NCBI GenBank assembly: GCA_023653785.1
Contig: JAMKCH010058379.1
Span: 41,356 to 105,355 of the forward strand
Length of the DNA: 64,000 nucleotides
Direction: 5' to 3'
Source: Ophioderma brevispina
Taxonomy: Eukaryota > Echinodermata > Ophiuroidea > Amphilepidida > Ophiodermatidae
Shown: positions 1 to 12,480 of the stretch, in pieces
Layout: each line of letters starts with the position of its first letter
Position numbering within the stretch: the stretch's first letter is position 1
Made by a program: the position numbers and the translations under genes
The notes under the pieces: model-generated
Database searches by the model: none
What the model was told of the DNA's origin: nothing
The model's input: the letters and a program-made list of their open reading frames with translations, nothing else

Positions 1-194
1 GAATACGGAGACAGAGCCGAGACTGTGGGACAGTTAAATTTTGTTAATCAGTGGACAAGTTGGTTCGTATGAGGGCGTATGGGCGGCCATTGGGTTCTAA
101 ATAAATTTTGTGGAGCAATATTTATTTGCACAGTATTCTACGGTATGGCTTACAAAATCGCAATTTTAGTTCTCATATCAAAGCGCATTGACCT

Positions 195-490
195 TTAGCC
201 CTCCTCTATCTCAGCTATTTTTTGTAACAAAATTTCCGAAGTGGGGTTGCTATCGATGTGATTTTCGTTACTGAACATCCGATTCCTATAAATTTTGTAC
301 CACAGGATATCTTAGAGTTTCTGCTTTTATTGGTTTCATTGTAAGTACTATTATTCCCATTATGACGTCTCTATGATGTCATAAGTTGAGGAAAGTATTC
401 AAATACTGGATATAGGGTGAAAAATTGATATTTCGCAATTTTAAAACACTCAAAAACATGATTATAAAATTAAAAAGCTCTGAGAATGTT
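195..490 (+). repeat. Dispersed repeat family A, 5' partial copy
   Basis: tagccctcctctatctcagc through aaagtattcaaatactgga matches the first half of the 16.1-kb copy (atttggtacc..., tgacgtc, gttgaggaaagta). Confidence 0.6.
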
Positions 491-503
491 CCTTAGGTCT
501 CTA

Positions 504-949
504 AATGCCACTTTTCAAAAATCACGGGGTGGATCCCTGCTATTTTTGTTTGTTTGGGGGGATTGCCCCTAGATCTAACAAGAAAAACACGCTACCTCCT
601 TTTTTTGCGGTGATCCTCAGGCTGGTAGTCATTTTCCTCTTGGCACGGAAGAGATATACGATGCAGACAAGGATTATTATTTATTATTGCATTATTATTT
701 CGGTTCTTCACTTGTTTCGATTGAGTGAAGACGTGGATTGGGTACCAGTCTGAAAATTATGGCTACTCCAATAATTTTCCCTGTGTTTGGACCACGTCTA
801 TCTAATATTATATAGGGCTTAAATATCCCCAGTCAGCTCACCATTCTTTTCTTTGAAGAGTCACTGCAGTTACTTCGAGAACTGTTAGTGCAGGCTGGTT
901 TGTCATCAATCAAACTTCCTTGCAGAATTTTTGTTAAAAGTAAAATCTG
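504..949. other. No gene seen
   Basis: Mixed unique sequence. A short open frame at 505-753 has no recognisable motif. Confidence 0.6.
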
Positions 950-1420
950 ATGCGATTCATTATCGTTAGGATATCAGATTTCAGAATAAATATGTTTCCA
1001 TTTTTTTGAAAAGGTCTAAGGGTGTCAAATTCAAGATGGCCGCCAAGATGGTAATTTGTGCTGTTTTCAACACAGATTACCAAATTTATGAAGTGATCCA
1101 AGCTTTTCTGAAGCTACCTTTGATGAAAACACCACTTTTAATCAAATATTACGTCACATATCACACTACTGTGGTATTAAAAGTTCTTTCTAGGTGCCAT
1201 TTTCTATTTCAAGATGGCCGCCATCAAGGAATTACCAATAACTCTGCTGGAATTGAGGGTATCGTATCCTATGGACTCGGAAGAACCCATTTGTGCACCC
1301 TAGATCCTCCACACTTCGTTTGGGAGACCAGTCTGATTCTGTGATATACCAATGAAAATGTTGGGATAGCCTCTGCATACCCGCCATTTTTCAAAATGGC
1401 CGCCATTCGAAATTACTTTT
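950..1420 (+). repeat. Dispersed repeat with CAAGATGGCCGCC motifs, copy 1
   Basis: It matches the inverse of 5880-6350, best over atgtttccatttttttgaaa and gtgtcaaattcaagatgg. It contains three aagatggccgcc/aaatggccgcc motifs. It is non-coding although short open frames occur. Confidence 0.6.
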
Positions 1421-1789
1421 TCCTGTATCTCACTTTCTGAGAATAAAAGAGGCACAAATCCACTGTCTATACTACGTTTTTCACAGTTAAGAATTCCAAA
1501 ATTATGAACATTGATAAGAACATTGGATCACTTGTCAGTAAACAAGAATTTCAAATTCCAAAAATATGAACATTGATAAGAACATCGGGTACTTGTAAGT
1601 AATCACGAATTTAAAAGGGATACCAGGTAAAATATTTTTTGACTCCAATGAAAACACAGAGTACTATTGCTTATGACATGTGGTTGGTCAAAAAGCCATA
1701 AACATGTTAAATGTAACAAACGACAGTATTAAACTATTTGTAGCTTGTGTAATATAGATGTATACCCTGTACTGTTAAAAATGATCGTA

Positions 1790-1896
1790 AAAACGGTAAT
1801 TTAACTGGCAACTGGGACTCACAACAGTTAAAAAGAATTTTTGACTGTATTTGCCACGTTGTGAGTCCCAGTGCCAATTAAAATGACATTTTTATG
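1790..1896. repeat. Hairpin with arms of about 35 bp
   Basis: ggcaactgggactcacaac (from about 1808) pairs with gttgtgagtcccagtgcc (ending about 1877); flanking AT-rich bases extend the stem. The loop is about 30 nt. It looks like a small fold-back repeat and no RNA gene family is recognised. Confidence 0.75.
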
Positions 1897-2989
1897 TCTT
1901 TTTTTAAACAGTGGGTTTGTTTGGGAATTTCCTAGTGTTCTTGATGCGTTTGCGATGTGCCTCTTCTGGAAATGTACTACCTAGTATCATGTGTCGTTAG
2001 GAGTGTTTAAAGGGGTTGGGGGTATTGAATTGTTTTACTCTGATTGTGTTTTGGTTGCGTTGATGATGATATCTGAGTAAATGAATTGGTTTAAAAAGGA
2101 CGATAATTAAAACAGATTTTCAAAACAGATAAACAAAACAATGTTGTTGCGAAGCCTAATTAAAAGTTTTCTTGAGACATGATGAGCAGTCCTCACACTT
2201 GCATGAGTAAAACCAGCTCCTTTGCCACAGATTTCATTGGGCCGCAGGGCACGTTGAGTGATTGAAGGAAGGATGTATATATGTATTTGTATGATTAAGA
2301 ATTGTATTATGTTTTCATGTATTTCTAGGTCACATGCATTGGATACTGGGTGTGTGTGGCATTCCAATGTACATGTCTATCCGCCAGGCCCAAGTGCGGG
2401 TAATAAAAACGAGAAGGGGTTAAAGTTAAATAGGAGAGTAGTGATAGGTGTCAAAATTGGTAAAAAAATGTTTACAACATGCTTTCCATATAATTGCGTG
2501 TTTCGAAAAATAAATCGGAAATAGGTCTTAAAATGCGAAGGAAGGTCAAATAGGGACCTTTAAAATATGAATAAAAAGGTTTGTGAATTTCTAAAGTTAT
2601 GGACTTCTTCCGTTGTTACGTCCATTTGAGGGGACACCCGGCCCGGTAAACCCATCTTTTCAGGGTCGAAAATCCAATAAAAACATGATACCAACATTGG
2701 ATCATTTAGTATGATATAAATCTTGAATTCAAAAAAGTGAAGTCTATGATTATGTAAGATCTGCGGAAATAGCAGTAGCAGTCCATATAAAGGTTTTTTC
2801 CTGCAAATATTACGATAAAAACGGCTAAAATATGTCATTACAATATCTAGGTCTTTGTTTTGCTTAACATGGTATGGTGACAGTTGAAGATGGCAGCCAA
2901 TGTGGCTGCCTTAGAAGATCTTTAAAAAATTCAAATTGCCAATTATAAAACAATGATTTAATATAAATCTATAAATTAAAAAATTATGA
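1897..2989. other. No gene seen
   Basis: AT-rich. A small perfect inverted repeat ggcagcca-atg-tggctgcc occurs near 2890; nothing else is supportable. Confidence 0.6.
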
Positions 2990-2993
2990 TTAA

Positions 2994-3286
2994 AGGTCCC
3001 AGGAAATGCAAATAGAAATTGATGTGGTTTGTGTCAAGTCTACAAGGAGGACCAGGAAGCATTCAATATGGGGGTTGGGATTGCATCATTGTGAAACTAT
3101 TGATTTTCGAGAGTAATAGAAAATTCAAGGTGACTGGTGTGAAGCTATTTATGACAATGACTGAAAAATCAAATGAGTTCACTAATGATGTCACTGGTAG
3201 TGTATTTTTTCTGGGCCCTGTTTATTGGAATGGAATATCCCTGTAAAGATTTGGAGTAGGTTTATTCATCTCATTTCCGGGAACAT
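2994..3286. mobile_element. TTAA-flanked MITE, copy 1 (293 bp)
   Basis: Ends aggtcccaggaaatg and the inverse of catttccgggaac are flanked by TTAA at 2990-2993 and 3287-3290, the piggyBac-type target. The interior matches the copy at 51.0 kb over its full length, and both are internally fold-back (a cattagtgac...gtcactaatg type pairing). Confidence 0.82.
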
Positions 3287-3290
3287 TTAA

Positions 3291-3835
3291 GTACCTCAGT
3301 GCAAGCAAATATACAATATATGGTATGACAATTACAAAACTATATCCGACATTTTTGGTAAACAAGCTTGAAAATCAAGCTCGTAACTGATTATTTTGTT
3401 TTCTACATAAGCTTGAAAATCAATATGGTGTTCAATATTGCCCCTTCCAAGATTTGTAAACGTACAAATTACTATTATGGTAAAACTATGAATGAAGTAT
3501 CAGATATATATCTCTCGGACAATTACAACCTCATAGCATACACTTTTGTGTTTGTTAAACTGCTTAAAGTTCAAGGTGGCGTCAATTGGGTCAACTCCAA
3601 GATTTTTCAAACTTTGAAATTGCCAAATGATACCACCGTATCTTGTGACCATAAGAAACACATCTGGCCGAATTTACTTTGTTAGCATGCTAAATATGAA
3701 AACATTTCTAAGATAACTAATATATACTTGCTTTACAGTTGTGTCATAAATAGTTTGATGATATAAATAATATATTTAGAGATGATATGACAATTTTAAG
3801 GTGACGCCATCTTGACTTTATGATGGTAACCCTGG
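3291..3835. other. No gene seen
   Basis: AT-rich, with an aagcttgaaaatcaa motif repeated at 3364 and 3409. Confidence 0.55.
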
Positions 3836-4060
3836 TCTAACTGAGGCAATTTTGGTAACACTACGCACGAAGGGGGCGTTGCCACCGACTCGATATTTCC
3901 ATTTAAACAATCCGATTCCTTTAAATTTGGTATATACAGGATAGTAGAGTTTCTCATTCCATGATATTAAAATAAGTACAAACGTTCCCACAAAGAGGTC
4001 ACTAAACGTCATAAGGAAAGTATGAAAATATCGGATTGGGTAGAAAATTGAAAGGACATC
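3836..4060 (+). repeat. Dispersed repeat family A, 5' partial copy
   Basis: It shares the aatccgattcctttaaattt, ataagtac and aaggaaagtatgaaaatat blocks with the copies at 0.2 and 16.2 kb. Confidence 0.6.
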
Positions 4061-4251
4061 GCCGGATAAGGAATGGAGGACGCCCTCTGTAGTTTTCATG
4101 AGACCAGATGAACTTGAAACATTCCGCATTTTAAAGGGACTGTCCAAGTTTTAACTTTTGCGTTTTTAAAAATTCCCACTTTACATAAATTCCCTAAAAG
4201 ACGGTTTTTATGTAAAATTATAATACAGGCTTCAATGGGGTAAGTGAAATT

Positions 4252-4375
4252 TCAAAATAGGAACCCTTTCCCCCCCAAGAACACCACGATGCCGCTTTGC
4301 AAGGATGTGCGTTATATTATTTAGCAACATATATATGATCATTCTGTTCTTGGGGGTGGAAAGACCTCATTATTG
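4252..4375. repeat. Hairpin with ccccccaagaaca arms
   Basis: ccctttcccccccaagaaca (about 4263-4284) pairs with tgttcttgggggtggaaag (about 4344-4363). The loop is about 60 nt. Confidence 0.65.
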
Positions 4376-5164
4376 CATTTTTGTTTTCTGGGGGGCCTGA
4401 ACACTAATGGAATTGCCAAAACCCAACAACCTATTACATACATACCACACCACCTCACTATGTGGTAAGGCAGCTAATCTATCAAGGGCTCAGTTCATAG
4501 CCTTGGATGGGCACGATTTTAACAACATCTACCATTCAATCCTGGAGTATCATACATCATCTAAAATACAAGTGATATTTGTTCAATACAATGGTGAAGG
4601 AAAAGCTTATTGAACTGTGCCCATTGGAATTGTGATTTTATTAGCTCATAGTGCTAGCTATCTTGCTCATGATATCATAGCGCGGTCATGGGCCAGGCTT
4701 TATGCTGGCCATTGTGTAGTATTCCGCATAGTCTGCTTGTGTGAAGACGTTAATAATCCCAATCTCAGTAGCATAAGCTAATGGTATTTGGGTTTTGTTA
4801 TTAGGGCTGCCTCGTGTAGCCTCTTGTAGCTTTTAAAGGCAAAGGCATGTATACGACGTCACTTACAAGCTCCTTGAAAAGGGCAGCTATGCAAATCTTC
4901 CTTTTTCTTCATTTTCAGTAATAAATGGTCATGGAAATGAGGAATATACTCTAATCTTTGCTTTTTCCAGAGAGCATCCCCTGAAGTTTCTCATACTTTT
5001 CTCATTTTTTCTTGTACAAGTGTATTTTGGGGATAAAAACACATTGCGTACATGTTAACAAGTAGATTGTTAAAAACACCAACACAAACTTGATGGTGCA
5101 ATCTAACTATTATTATTTATAGAGGGCCTCCTTTCCCCTTATCCCGCGATGTCCGTTTGCTCTA
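4376..5164. other. No gene seen
   Basis: Unique-looking sequence without motifs. The short frame at 4407-4613 is unremarkable. Confidence 0.6.
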
Positions 5165-5520
5165 TGTATTAATCATTTCCTTCATATAGAGCCAAAAACC
5201 ACACAAACATCGGATCTCCCTAAACTTTTTTTGGTATAACTCCCCTATTCTACACTATGTCTTTAGAAATTACCACTTTTGTCTTACTGCGAACTTTATG
5301 ACGTCACTGCGACGTAATGCCTAGGAATTTTGGAAAGAATAGGACCATAGATATCCATAGATGTTATACCAAAACAGTGTGCACTACTCGCCCGTATCGG
5401 TATCTGGTGTGTTGGTATAACTCCGGGGGGGGGGGGGGGGTGTCCACCCCGCTACACTTTGGGATCAACGGGTATCTTACCTATATACCCAGTGGGTGTT
5501 TGTTTTTAGCATAAAAGAAG
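5165..5520 (+). repeat. Dispersed repeat family A, 3' partial copy
   Basis: tagagccaaaaaccacac, gcgaactttatgacgtcact, a 16-base G run at 5425-5440 and acccagtgggtgtttgtttt match the second half of the 16.1-kb copy. Confidence 0.6.
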
Positions 5521-5879
5521 CATAAATGTGAATTTACAAATACATTTAAAAATCATAAAAAAAATAGGAGAAGGCGTTGGTAAACACTTCGGTAGGGGAA
5601 GGTTCCAGAAACAAAAATGCCAGGTATGAATTTATAATGGTCAAAGACTATATCTCACACTTAATTTGCAGAAATGAAGATCTTTTTGAAGGCGGCCAAT
5701 TGGCTCCATTCTGCAATTTGAGAAGTTTAACATGGTATTTGAGGTTTCGAATGGGACACATAAATGCACTCTTTTTCTTTTAATGTACATGTACATGTTT
5801 GTTATCATTTTTTGGCAGGGACCCTCTGTAAGATGGTATACACTACTATGCATTTCTCAGACCTGTATATTGGCATGGC

Positions 5880-6350
5880 AAATCTATTTTGCTTGGCGGC
5901 CATCTTGAAATTAATATGGCTGCCACCAGACAACAAATGATCCAATGTTGTTTCATCAATGCTCTTAGATTCCTGCCCATGAAACACGGGTTTTAGGCAT
6001 CAGATATTTGCCTCTACGAGTCTTAGACACCGAGATACCGCCAAAAGTGATTTTTATGCGACCATTTTTGAAAATGGTGGTATACATAGTAATTAACCAG
6101 CAATTTCCTTGGCAACAGTCAGATATCACATCTAGGATGGGGTCCTTCAAAACCAAATGACGAGCACTCGGGGAGGCATCGGGAGGGTTCACCGGTCCTC
6201 TCCCGACTCATGGACTAGGAAGTATTTGTCAAATAGCTCCTATTTATACCCTTGGCGCCATCTTGGATTTGAGACACTTAAAGCCGTTTGAAAAAAATGG
6301 AAACATATATAATCTTAAAATAGATATCAATCATAATGATTGAAATCAAG
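5880..6350 (-). repeat. Dispersed repeat with CAAGATGGCCGCC motifs, copy 2 (inverted)
   Basis: It is an inverted match to 950-1420, strongest at 6230-6350, with ggcggccatcttg at 5896 and ggcgccatcttgg near 6255. The pair could have arisen from independent insertions. Confidence 0.6.
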
Positions 6351-7429
6351 TGAAAATTTGCTTTTTAACAAAATATATGCACGAAATTACATTTCCAGCC
6401 TGTGAAGAAATCATTTGATACAGAGAAACAGAAAAGAAAACTAGCTACGATTTTGTGCTTTAGAAGCACGGGTATTCATGCGGTTCCTACTTGCACTGTC
6501 CTCACTGACCCTTTGACCGACCCCCAATCTTTGTTACAACAGGCCCCAAAGAGTTAGCAATGCTTTATGATTTTTTCACTTGAATGAGTTAAACTTATAA
6601 TTAGCATATAAAAATAAAATTAAATCTAATAACATAATATAAAAACTAGACGACTCCAGTATACTATGCCCTTCATGTTGATGGAAGTATACAAAGACTT
6701 GCAATGACAGATGGTATCTCAATAATCAAGTTTTTCCCAGATGGGCACAAAACAATTACCATGTAGACTTTATTTTCATCTGTTGTTGAGTGGGAACTTG
6801 AGCCCTGCAAGATGAAATAGGCCCTTCTTAGCAATATAAGCAACTTTGATATATTGTGTTATTTTGAAACGCTTTGAAGACCCTTAACGATGGCTCAAGA
6901 GCGAGTACACTAACTGTGGCTCTTTCACACTTTCATTGATGCCTCAATATGACAAGCTTTTTAGGTTCAATTAATCTTATATTATATTGTGACCCTAGAT
7001 TACCCCATTTGACCTTTGAGCCCCAAAAGTGCCATAAGGTAATAGAGCCTTTTCCACTGTTCTTGTGAACAAATTTGACGTAAATATCCTACTTTGATTA
7101 ATGAGTTATAGCGTTTTTGCATATTAATATTAGCTCATTTGCATATCCTGCACGTGACCCCTATGGCCCATATTCTGTCACATGATCCGTCTCGACATTA
7201 TCCGCAAACTTTTGCGCAGACATCACCTATCCAGGTTGTATTGATTTTGAGATTAGCAATTTTCATATCATTAGATAATGCCGCCATTTTGAATGTTAAT
7301 AATGAGTTCCTCCTGATATTAATTTGTGTAAAAGCTGTATACACTGACCAAAGAACGATGGCTCATGCGGACTTTTCGTACGTAGCGCACCTATCTGTAG
7401 ACGAAGTAGGCTCAAAAGATTTTTAGACC
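6351..7429. other. No gene seen
   Basis: AT-rich, with isolated atttgacctttgagcccc (7008) resembling the tandem array that follows. Confidence 0.6.
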
Positions 7430-8990
7430 AAAAGTTTTTGACCTCATTGACCCCACGAGAGGTCAAAGGTCAAAAATATTTACATCTCTGAGTAAATCTT
7501 TGGTAAGTGGTTCTTCTGACCGATGTTGGTCAATATCGGCCCAGCTGTTTGGCACTATAGCATTTTGGAAGCAGTACCCAGAAAGAAAAAAGAAAGAAGA
7601 ACTAAGATCTGTTTACAGATCTGAACACATTCGAGAGTACTCAGAGACCGGAACTTGTAGAAGTAGCAGTTTTAGTGAAAATTAGGTCTTGGACTCCTGT
7701 GACCCCAAATGACCTTGATCAAAATTTCATTAAGTAATTTTTTAGCGGGATGATGCAATTCCACCACATACCTTAGTAACGCGATCAAATTATGTAATCT
7801 GTGGCAGGAGTAGTGATTTAAGTGTAACGTTTTTTGAGTATTTTGACCTTTTACACACCTAGACCATGGTCAGGTGTTGGGGTCATGATTGACTGTTATT
7901 GACCTTCTCATCAAGTACTACAGATGGGATAAAAAAATTTTGTATTTGACCGTGTTTTAATTTTAACACACAGTAAAAGGATTCGACCTATGACCCCAGA
8001 TGACCTTTGATCAACATGTCATTAAGTAACTTTTGTTGGGGGATGCAAGCTGCAACCCATACATGAGTCACGTGATCATAACTGTGTAAAATCTGTAAAA
8101 GAAGTAGTGATTTGAAGTTTTTACGCGTATTTAAGTAATTTTGACCTTTGACCCCTAAACATGGGTCATGTGATGGGGTCATGATTGACTTTTATTGACC
8201 TCTCATCAAGTACTACAGGACGGGATAAAAAGGATGTTCTATTTGACCTTGTTTTAAATTTTACACACAGTAAAGGAGTTTGACCTTAGTGACCCAGAAT
8301 GACCTTTGATCAAAATGTCATTAGTAACTTTTGTGGGGGATGTTAAGCTGCCCAATACCATGAGCACGTGATCATAATTATAATCTGGTAAAAGGAGTAG
8401 TGATCTACTCAAGTGTAACGTAATTTGTATGTAGTTTGAAACCTTGACCCCGAAACATGGGTCATGTGATGGGGTCATAATTGACTTTTAATGACCACTC
8501 ATCAAGTACTACATGATCGGAGAAAAAGATTTTCTATTTGCCTTGAATTTAATTTACACACAGTACAGTTCATTGACCTTAGTGACCCCAGATGACCTTT
8601 GGATCCAAATTTCATTAAGTAGCTTTTGTGGGGATGTCAACAAGTCTGGCACCACATATTGAGTCAGCGTGATCTACTATGCAATTTTGGTTAAAAGGAG
8701 TGTGATTTTGAATTGTACCTAATTTGATGTATTTGACCTGTGACCTCTAAATCATGTGTCATATTACAAGTCATAATTGACGTTTTTGTAGTGTTGATCA
8801 CGTCCTACAAGATAACAGCATTAGTTTTGAGATTTGAGCTAATTCTAGATTTTGCATGTTAAACGTTGTTGACCCCTGTGACCCTATCGGACCTTTGACA
8901 CCAATCGGGTCATGTCAAAAGTTTTCTGTTGGCATGTTACATGTCTTGTGACCAGTTTTGGTTTTATGGGCTGTTTCTCATGCTGAGATA
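7430..8990 (+). repeat. Tandem array with units of about 295 bp
   Basis: Four full units start near 7688, 7985, 8280 and 8574, with a partial unit from about 8869. Each begins with a tgaccccagatgacctttga-type block, then cattaagtaacttt, an acgtgatca block, a gacctttgacccctaaacat block and catcaagtacta. The sequence before 7688 is related but weaker. The array ends in a (GAA)-rich tail at 9001-9035 after a gacaaataaag motif, like the 3' end of a retroelement, so the array may be part of a LINE/SINE 3' region. Confidence 0.8.
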
Positions 8991-9790
8991 TTAGCATGTT
9001 GACAAATAAAGAAGAAGAAAGAAAAAGAAGAAAGAACCGAACATAAGAAAGACACAAGTCGAGTTCCTCGACGGTGTAAAGAAAGAAATCGAGAGAAGAC
9101 AGTATATCCTGCGGGCTGCACCGCATGATATAAAAAGAAAAGCGGAAGATATCTTTCTACAAAGAGACGTGATAAAGACGCTTGCCACGGGCAAGCCGTT
9201 CCTGGAGGGTGTGTGTATTGTGGGTGTGTGTGGAATGGGGGGCATATACAGAACTCTGTCGACAAAATATTGACTGGTAGGCACCTTGGTATTAATGTAA
9301 AATAAGATTATGTTGACTCTTTTTAATGAAGAAAGTAAGTTAACAGTATTTTTAAAACCCTCGCTGACTAAACCGTAACGAATTGAGGTAGGCTTTTTAT
9401 GTTATTGTAATTATCCTTTGCGGTCATTTAAGGGTGTCCCGTCATTGTTGGAAGGAGGGGGTTGGCCACCTGCTAAATGGTACTTTCAGTTTTGTATAGC
9501 TACCGTAAGCATACTTACACTATTTGTATTTTTTTTTCTTATTTTTTAGATGTTATAACTGTGTATGCATACTGCATAATCAATTGCCAAATAAATACCA
9601 AATTTTGCTTGCATGAACGGGAAATTGGTCAGAAAACCCTTGATTTTGGAGATTGCTTACAAATAACATTAAATCGCACTCGGTTATGACGTCCACATTA
9701 GTAAACTTGATTTGTTTTGTACTTTATTTGAAGAAAGGCTGATTACCACACGGATAAACCAAACAAGACGATGTTGTCTCTTAATTACGA

Positions 9791-10420
9791 AAAACATCAG
9801 GGGGTGGTAACCACCCCTCCCCCTTAGTCCTGAACGTAGTAGAAAAAAACCTTGGTTGAACGGGGTTTAAAAAATTTGCAATGGTCTTATCCCTTCCTCA
9901 GATTATTTGAACGCACAGTAAAAATAGTTCATTTGGCGATATAGTCTAAAAATCGGTCCGGCTGAGCGTACTAGCCGGATAAAGTTACATTTGTTGGCGA
10001 CTAGCGGCCTAAATTTTAAAAAAAATTGTGTCGCCAAATGTGGATATTTTTGTCGGCAACACCGACTCAACACCCCAAAAAAGGGAAAGACTCACCCCAT
10101 TAAATTCAGCTCCATTCAGCTACAACACCGATACCCACACGATTGATATTGTTCTTATTACAAAACATCAAGGGTTGGTACCACCCCTTCCCCTTATCTT
10201 GAACGTAGTAGAAAAACCATTGGTTGAACGGTGTTTAAAAATTTGCAACACTGGTCTTCATCATCCCTCCTCAAATTATTTGAACTGACAGTAAAAATAT
10301 TCATTTGGCGACACAGTCCTCAAAAATCTGAACGAATTTTTTTTAAAAATGTGTCGCCAAATGGATATTTTGTCGGCAACAACAGACTCAACACCCCCCC
10401 CCCCCCCAAAAATGGTCGGG
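9791..10420 (+). repeat. Two-copy tandem duplication, period about 371 bp
   Basis: aaaacatcaggggtggta-like starts at 9791 and 10162 are followed by gaacgtagtagaaaaa, ttggttgaacggggttt, catttggcgac and a gtgtcgccaaatg hairpin partner, then cggcaacaccgactcaacacc. Copy 1 has an extra ccggctgagcgtactagccgg segment. Confidence 0.8.
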
Positions 10421-10599
10421 GACACGCCTGAAGTATGTCAAATGTTATACACTTTATCTTAAAGCCAATAAGTTAACTGAAATAATTGTCCACCATTACG
10501 AACTGTTTTCGCTATTTGAAAGTTCTTTTGGAGGAATTTCAAATCTTTTCAGGTGTTTAATTCTTTTCTTCGCCTATTCTAACGAGCTATTTCCCACTT

Positions 10600-11417
10600 G
10601 GTGATGTGGTCATCTGCTGGCAGACAAACTGTCCTCTTCCAGCTACGTTTGTTTTGGCCAAGCAGCAGCTGATGCTCCGATTGCCGTTCGGTCACTGTTC
10701 ACACAGTCCAGCCATCTCTGCTTCGGCCTCCCCCTTCGTTTCTGTTTTCCTGTTGGTTTCATCTCCAGATGTAATATCTTCTGCCAACATAGTTTTGGTC
10801 CTTTCCTTTATGTGGCCAAACCACCCTCACCGATTTTTCTGCACAGCATGCCAATGTTTTCAAACCTCACCTCATCCAAGATGGTCAGCCTTTCTACATG
10901 GTCTTTCAGTTCAGTCACTTCCAGTTTCCTGGTATGCCAACGGTAGTGTTTTCTGTGGCTATAGCATTGCGCTGGTTTTACACGTCTTATAGACCACCCG
11001 CCCTTCATCTCTCTGGATCTTTTTGTCAAAACACAGGTCCCATGATACCTTCTTCCAGTTGTGTTCCCACCCCTCTGTGTCCCTCATTTTCTCCTCCTAT
11101 TTACTTTCGCATCCACACCTCCATTTCTTTGTCACAGCTTCCAAGGTATTTGAATTCATTGACCTCTGCAACTGCTGGCCCTGCATATTTACACCTCCTT
11201 GGGATGCACACCTTTAGACACATATACCCCGTTTTAGATCTGACACTGTTTCTTCCCTCTTTTCCAGGGCATCCCTCCATTTCTCTAATTCCTCCTCCAG
11301 CTGTTTCTCGTCTTTCTCTGACAAAGCAACATCATCTGCAAACAGCATTTGCCAAGGATATCTATGATGATGGCAAACAGGAAAGGGCCTAAGTGCTTGA
11401 GGCCTTGGTGTAATCCA
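10600..11417 (-). pseudogene. Non-LTR retrotransposon reverse transcriptase, C-terminal remnant
   Basis: Minus-strand fragments match the end of a LINE-type RT. From high to low coordinates they are: GLHQG...PFLFAI (about 11417-11375), the catalytic box LFADDVAL (FADD codons at 11331-11342), a coiled EEELEKWRDALEKR stretch, EFKYLG (near 11150), KPA.CYS..., the KLEVTELK segment near 10910, and finally GKQKRRGRPKQRW near 10735. The palm and thumb are therefore present, but several frameshifts and stops separate the pieces. The N-terminal endonuclease and the first half of the RT are absent. The fragment is 5' truncated and dead, as is usual for LINE copies. It belongs to the broad RTE/jockey-like group; the exact clade cannot be set by eye. 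Confidence 0.8.
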
Positions 11418-11870
11418 ACTTCAAAACTGTGAATTAACATATAAACAGTTAAGTCCAGCCCCCACTGCAATGAGTGTCTGTTTTTTTTTTGGTGACGCTC
11501 GCCTAAGTATACCCTAATCTGAAGAAAATGCAAGACTTTTGCAAATCAATGGTTCTATCATAGGAATATACAATCTGTAGGAATATAAAAAAGGTTGTCA
11601 TTGATATGTTATTTTAAAACCGTATTCTTACAGGGACAACCTGACTGAAAAAGTGCCTGACCTCCAGGGTCCACGGTGCATGATTGATTGGGTAGAGATA
11701 TGAGATCTTCACGCAAATTTGTTACTTTAAGGTCTGATATGTTCATTGAGGAGAAAATGGCTTTTTCATCTCGCCCATTTTGTACAGGAACGAAGGGACC
11801 ATATTTAGTTTTGTGTGAAACCTGTACGTATGTACATTATGTTTTTCCAGTTGACTACAGGCATCTATCT

Positions 11871-12018
11871 CGGGCCCATTACCATCTGGGCGGCCCACAC
11901 GCCGACGCGGCCCATCGCGTCTCGGCCCATCGCCGTCTCGGCCCATCGCCGTCTCGTCCATCGCTAGTCTCGGCCCATCGCGTCGGCCCATCGCCTTCTC
12001 GGCCCCACTGTCATCTCG
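11871..12018 (+). repeat. GC-rich minisatellite, cggcccatcgccgtct units
   Basis: About eight degenerate 15-17 bp units of cggcccatcgccgtct occur. A run of open codons continues into the pyrimidine tract, but this is low complexity and is not taken as a gene. Confidence 0.85.
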
Positions 12019-12480
12019 ATCGTCCCCTTTTTCTTCTTTCTTTTTCCTTCCTTCTCCTTCTCCTTTCCTTCCTTTTGTCCTTTCTCTTTCTCTTTTCCTC
12101 CTTTTTCCTTTCCTTTTTCCTTTCTCTTCTTTTTCCTTCTTTCTTCTCTCCTTTCCTTTTGCTCCTTTCTCTTTTTCCCTTCCTCCTTTTCTTTTTTCCT
12201 TTTTTCGTTTCTTTTTTTTTTCCCATTTTTTTCTTTGTTTTTTTACCAGTTTTTGTTGTTGTTTTTCTCCTGCCTCGTAGTGACGGATCTGTGGTGTTCC
12301 TTACCTTGTTCTTTGTATTCTATTGTTTCCCCGCGCTGTCCGGCTTTTCCTTTTCCTTTTTCTTTTTCTTTTTCTTTCTCTCCCTTCTCCCGGTTTCTTT
12401 TTCTTTCTTCTTTCTTCGTCTTCTGCTTATCCTTTCCTTCTCCGTCCTTCTTTCTCTTTTATTTTTTCCTTTTTCTTTTG
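12019..12480 (+). repeat. Pyrimidine (C/T) tract of about 460 bp
   Basis: It is almost pure C/T on the plus strand (ttttcct, tttctcc motifs), with a non-pyrimidine interruption at about 12240-12350. Long open frames on both strands (Phe/Ser/Leu-rich and Lys/Arg/Glu-rich) are products of composition. Confidence 0.9.

Noticed and set aside
1006..1344. 112-codon frame
   Set aside because: It lies within the dispersed CAAGATGGCCGCC repeat; the inverted copy near 6 kb does not keep the frame.
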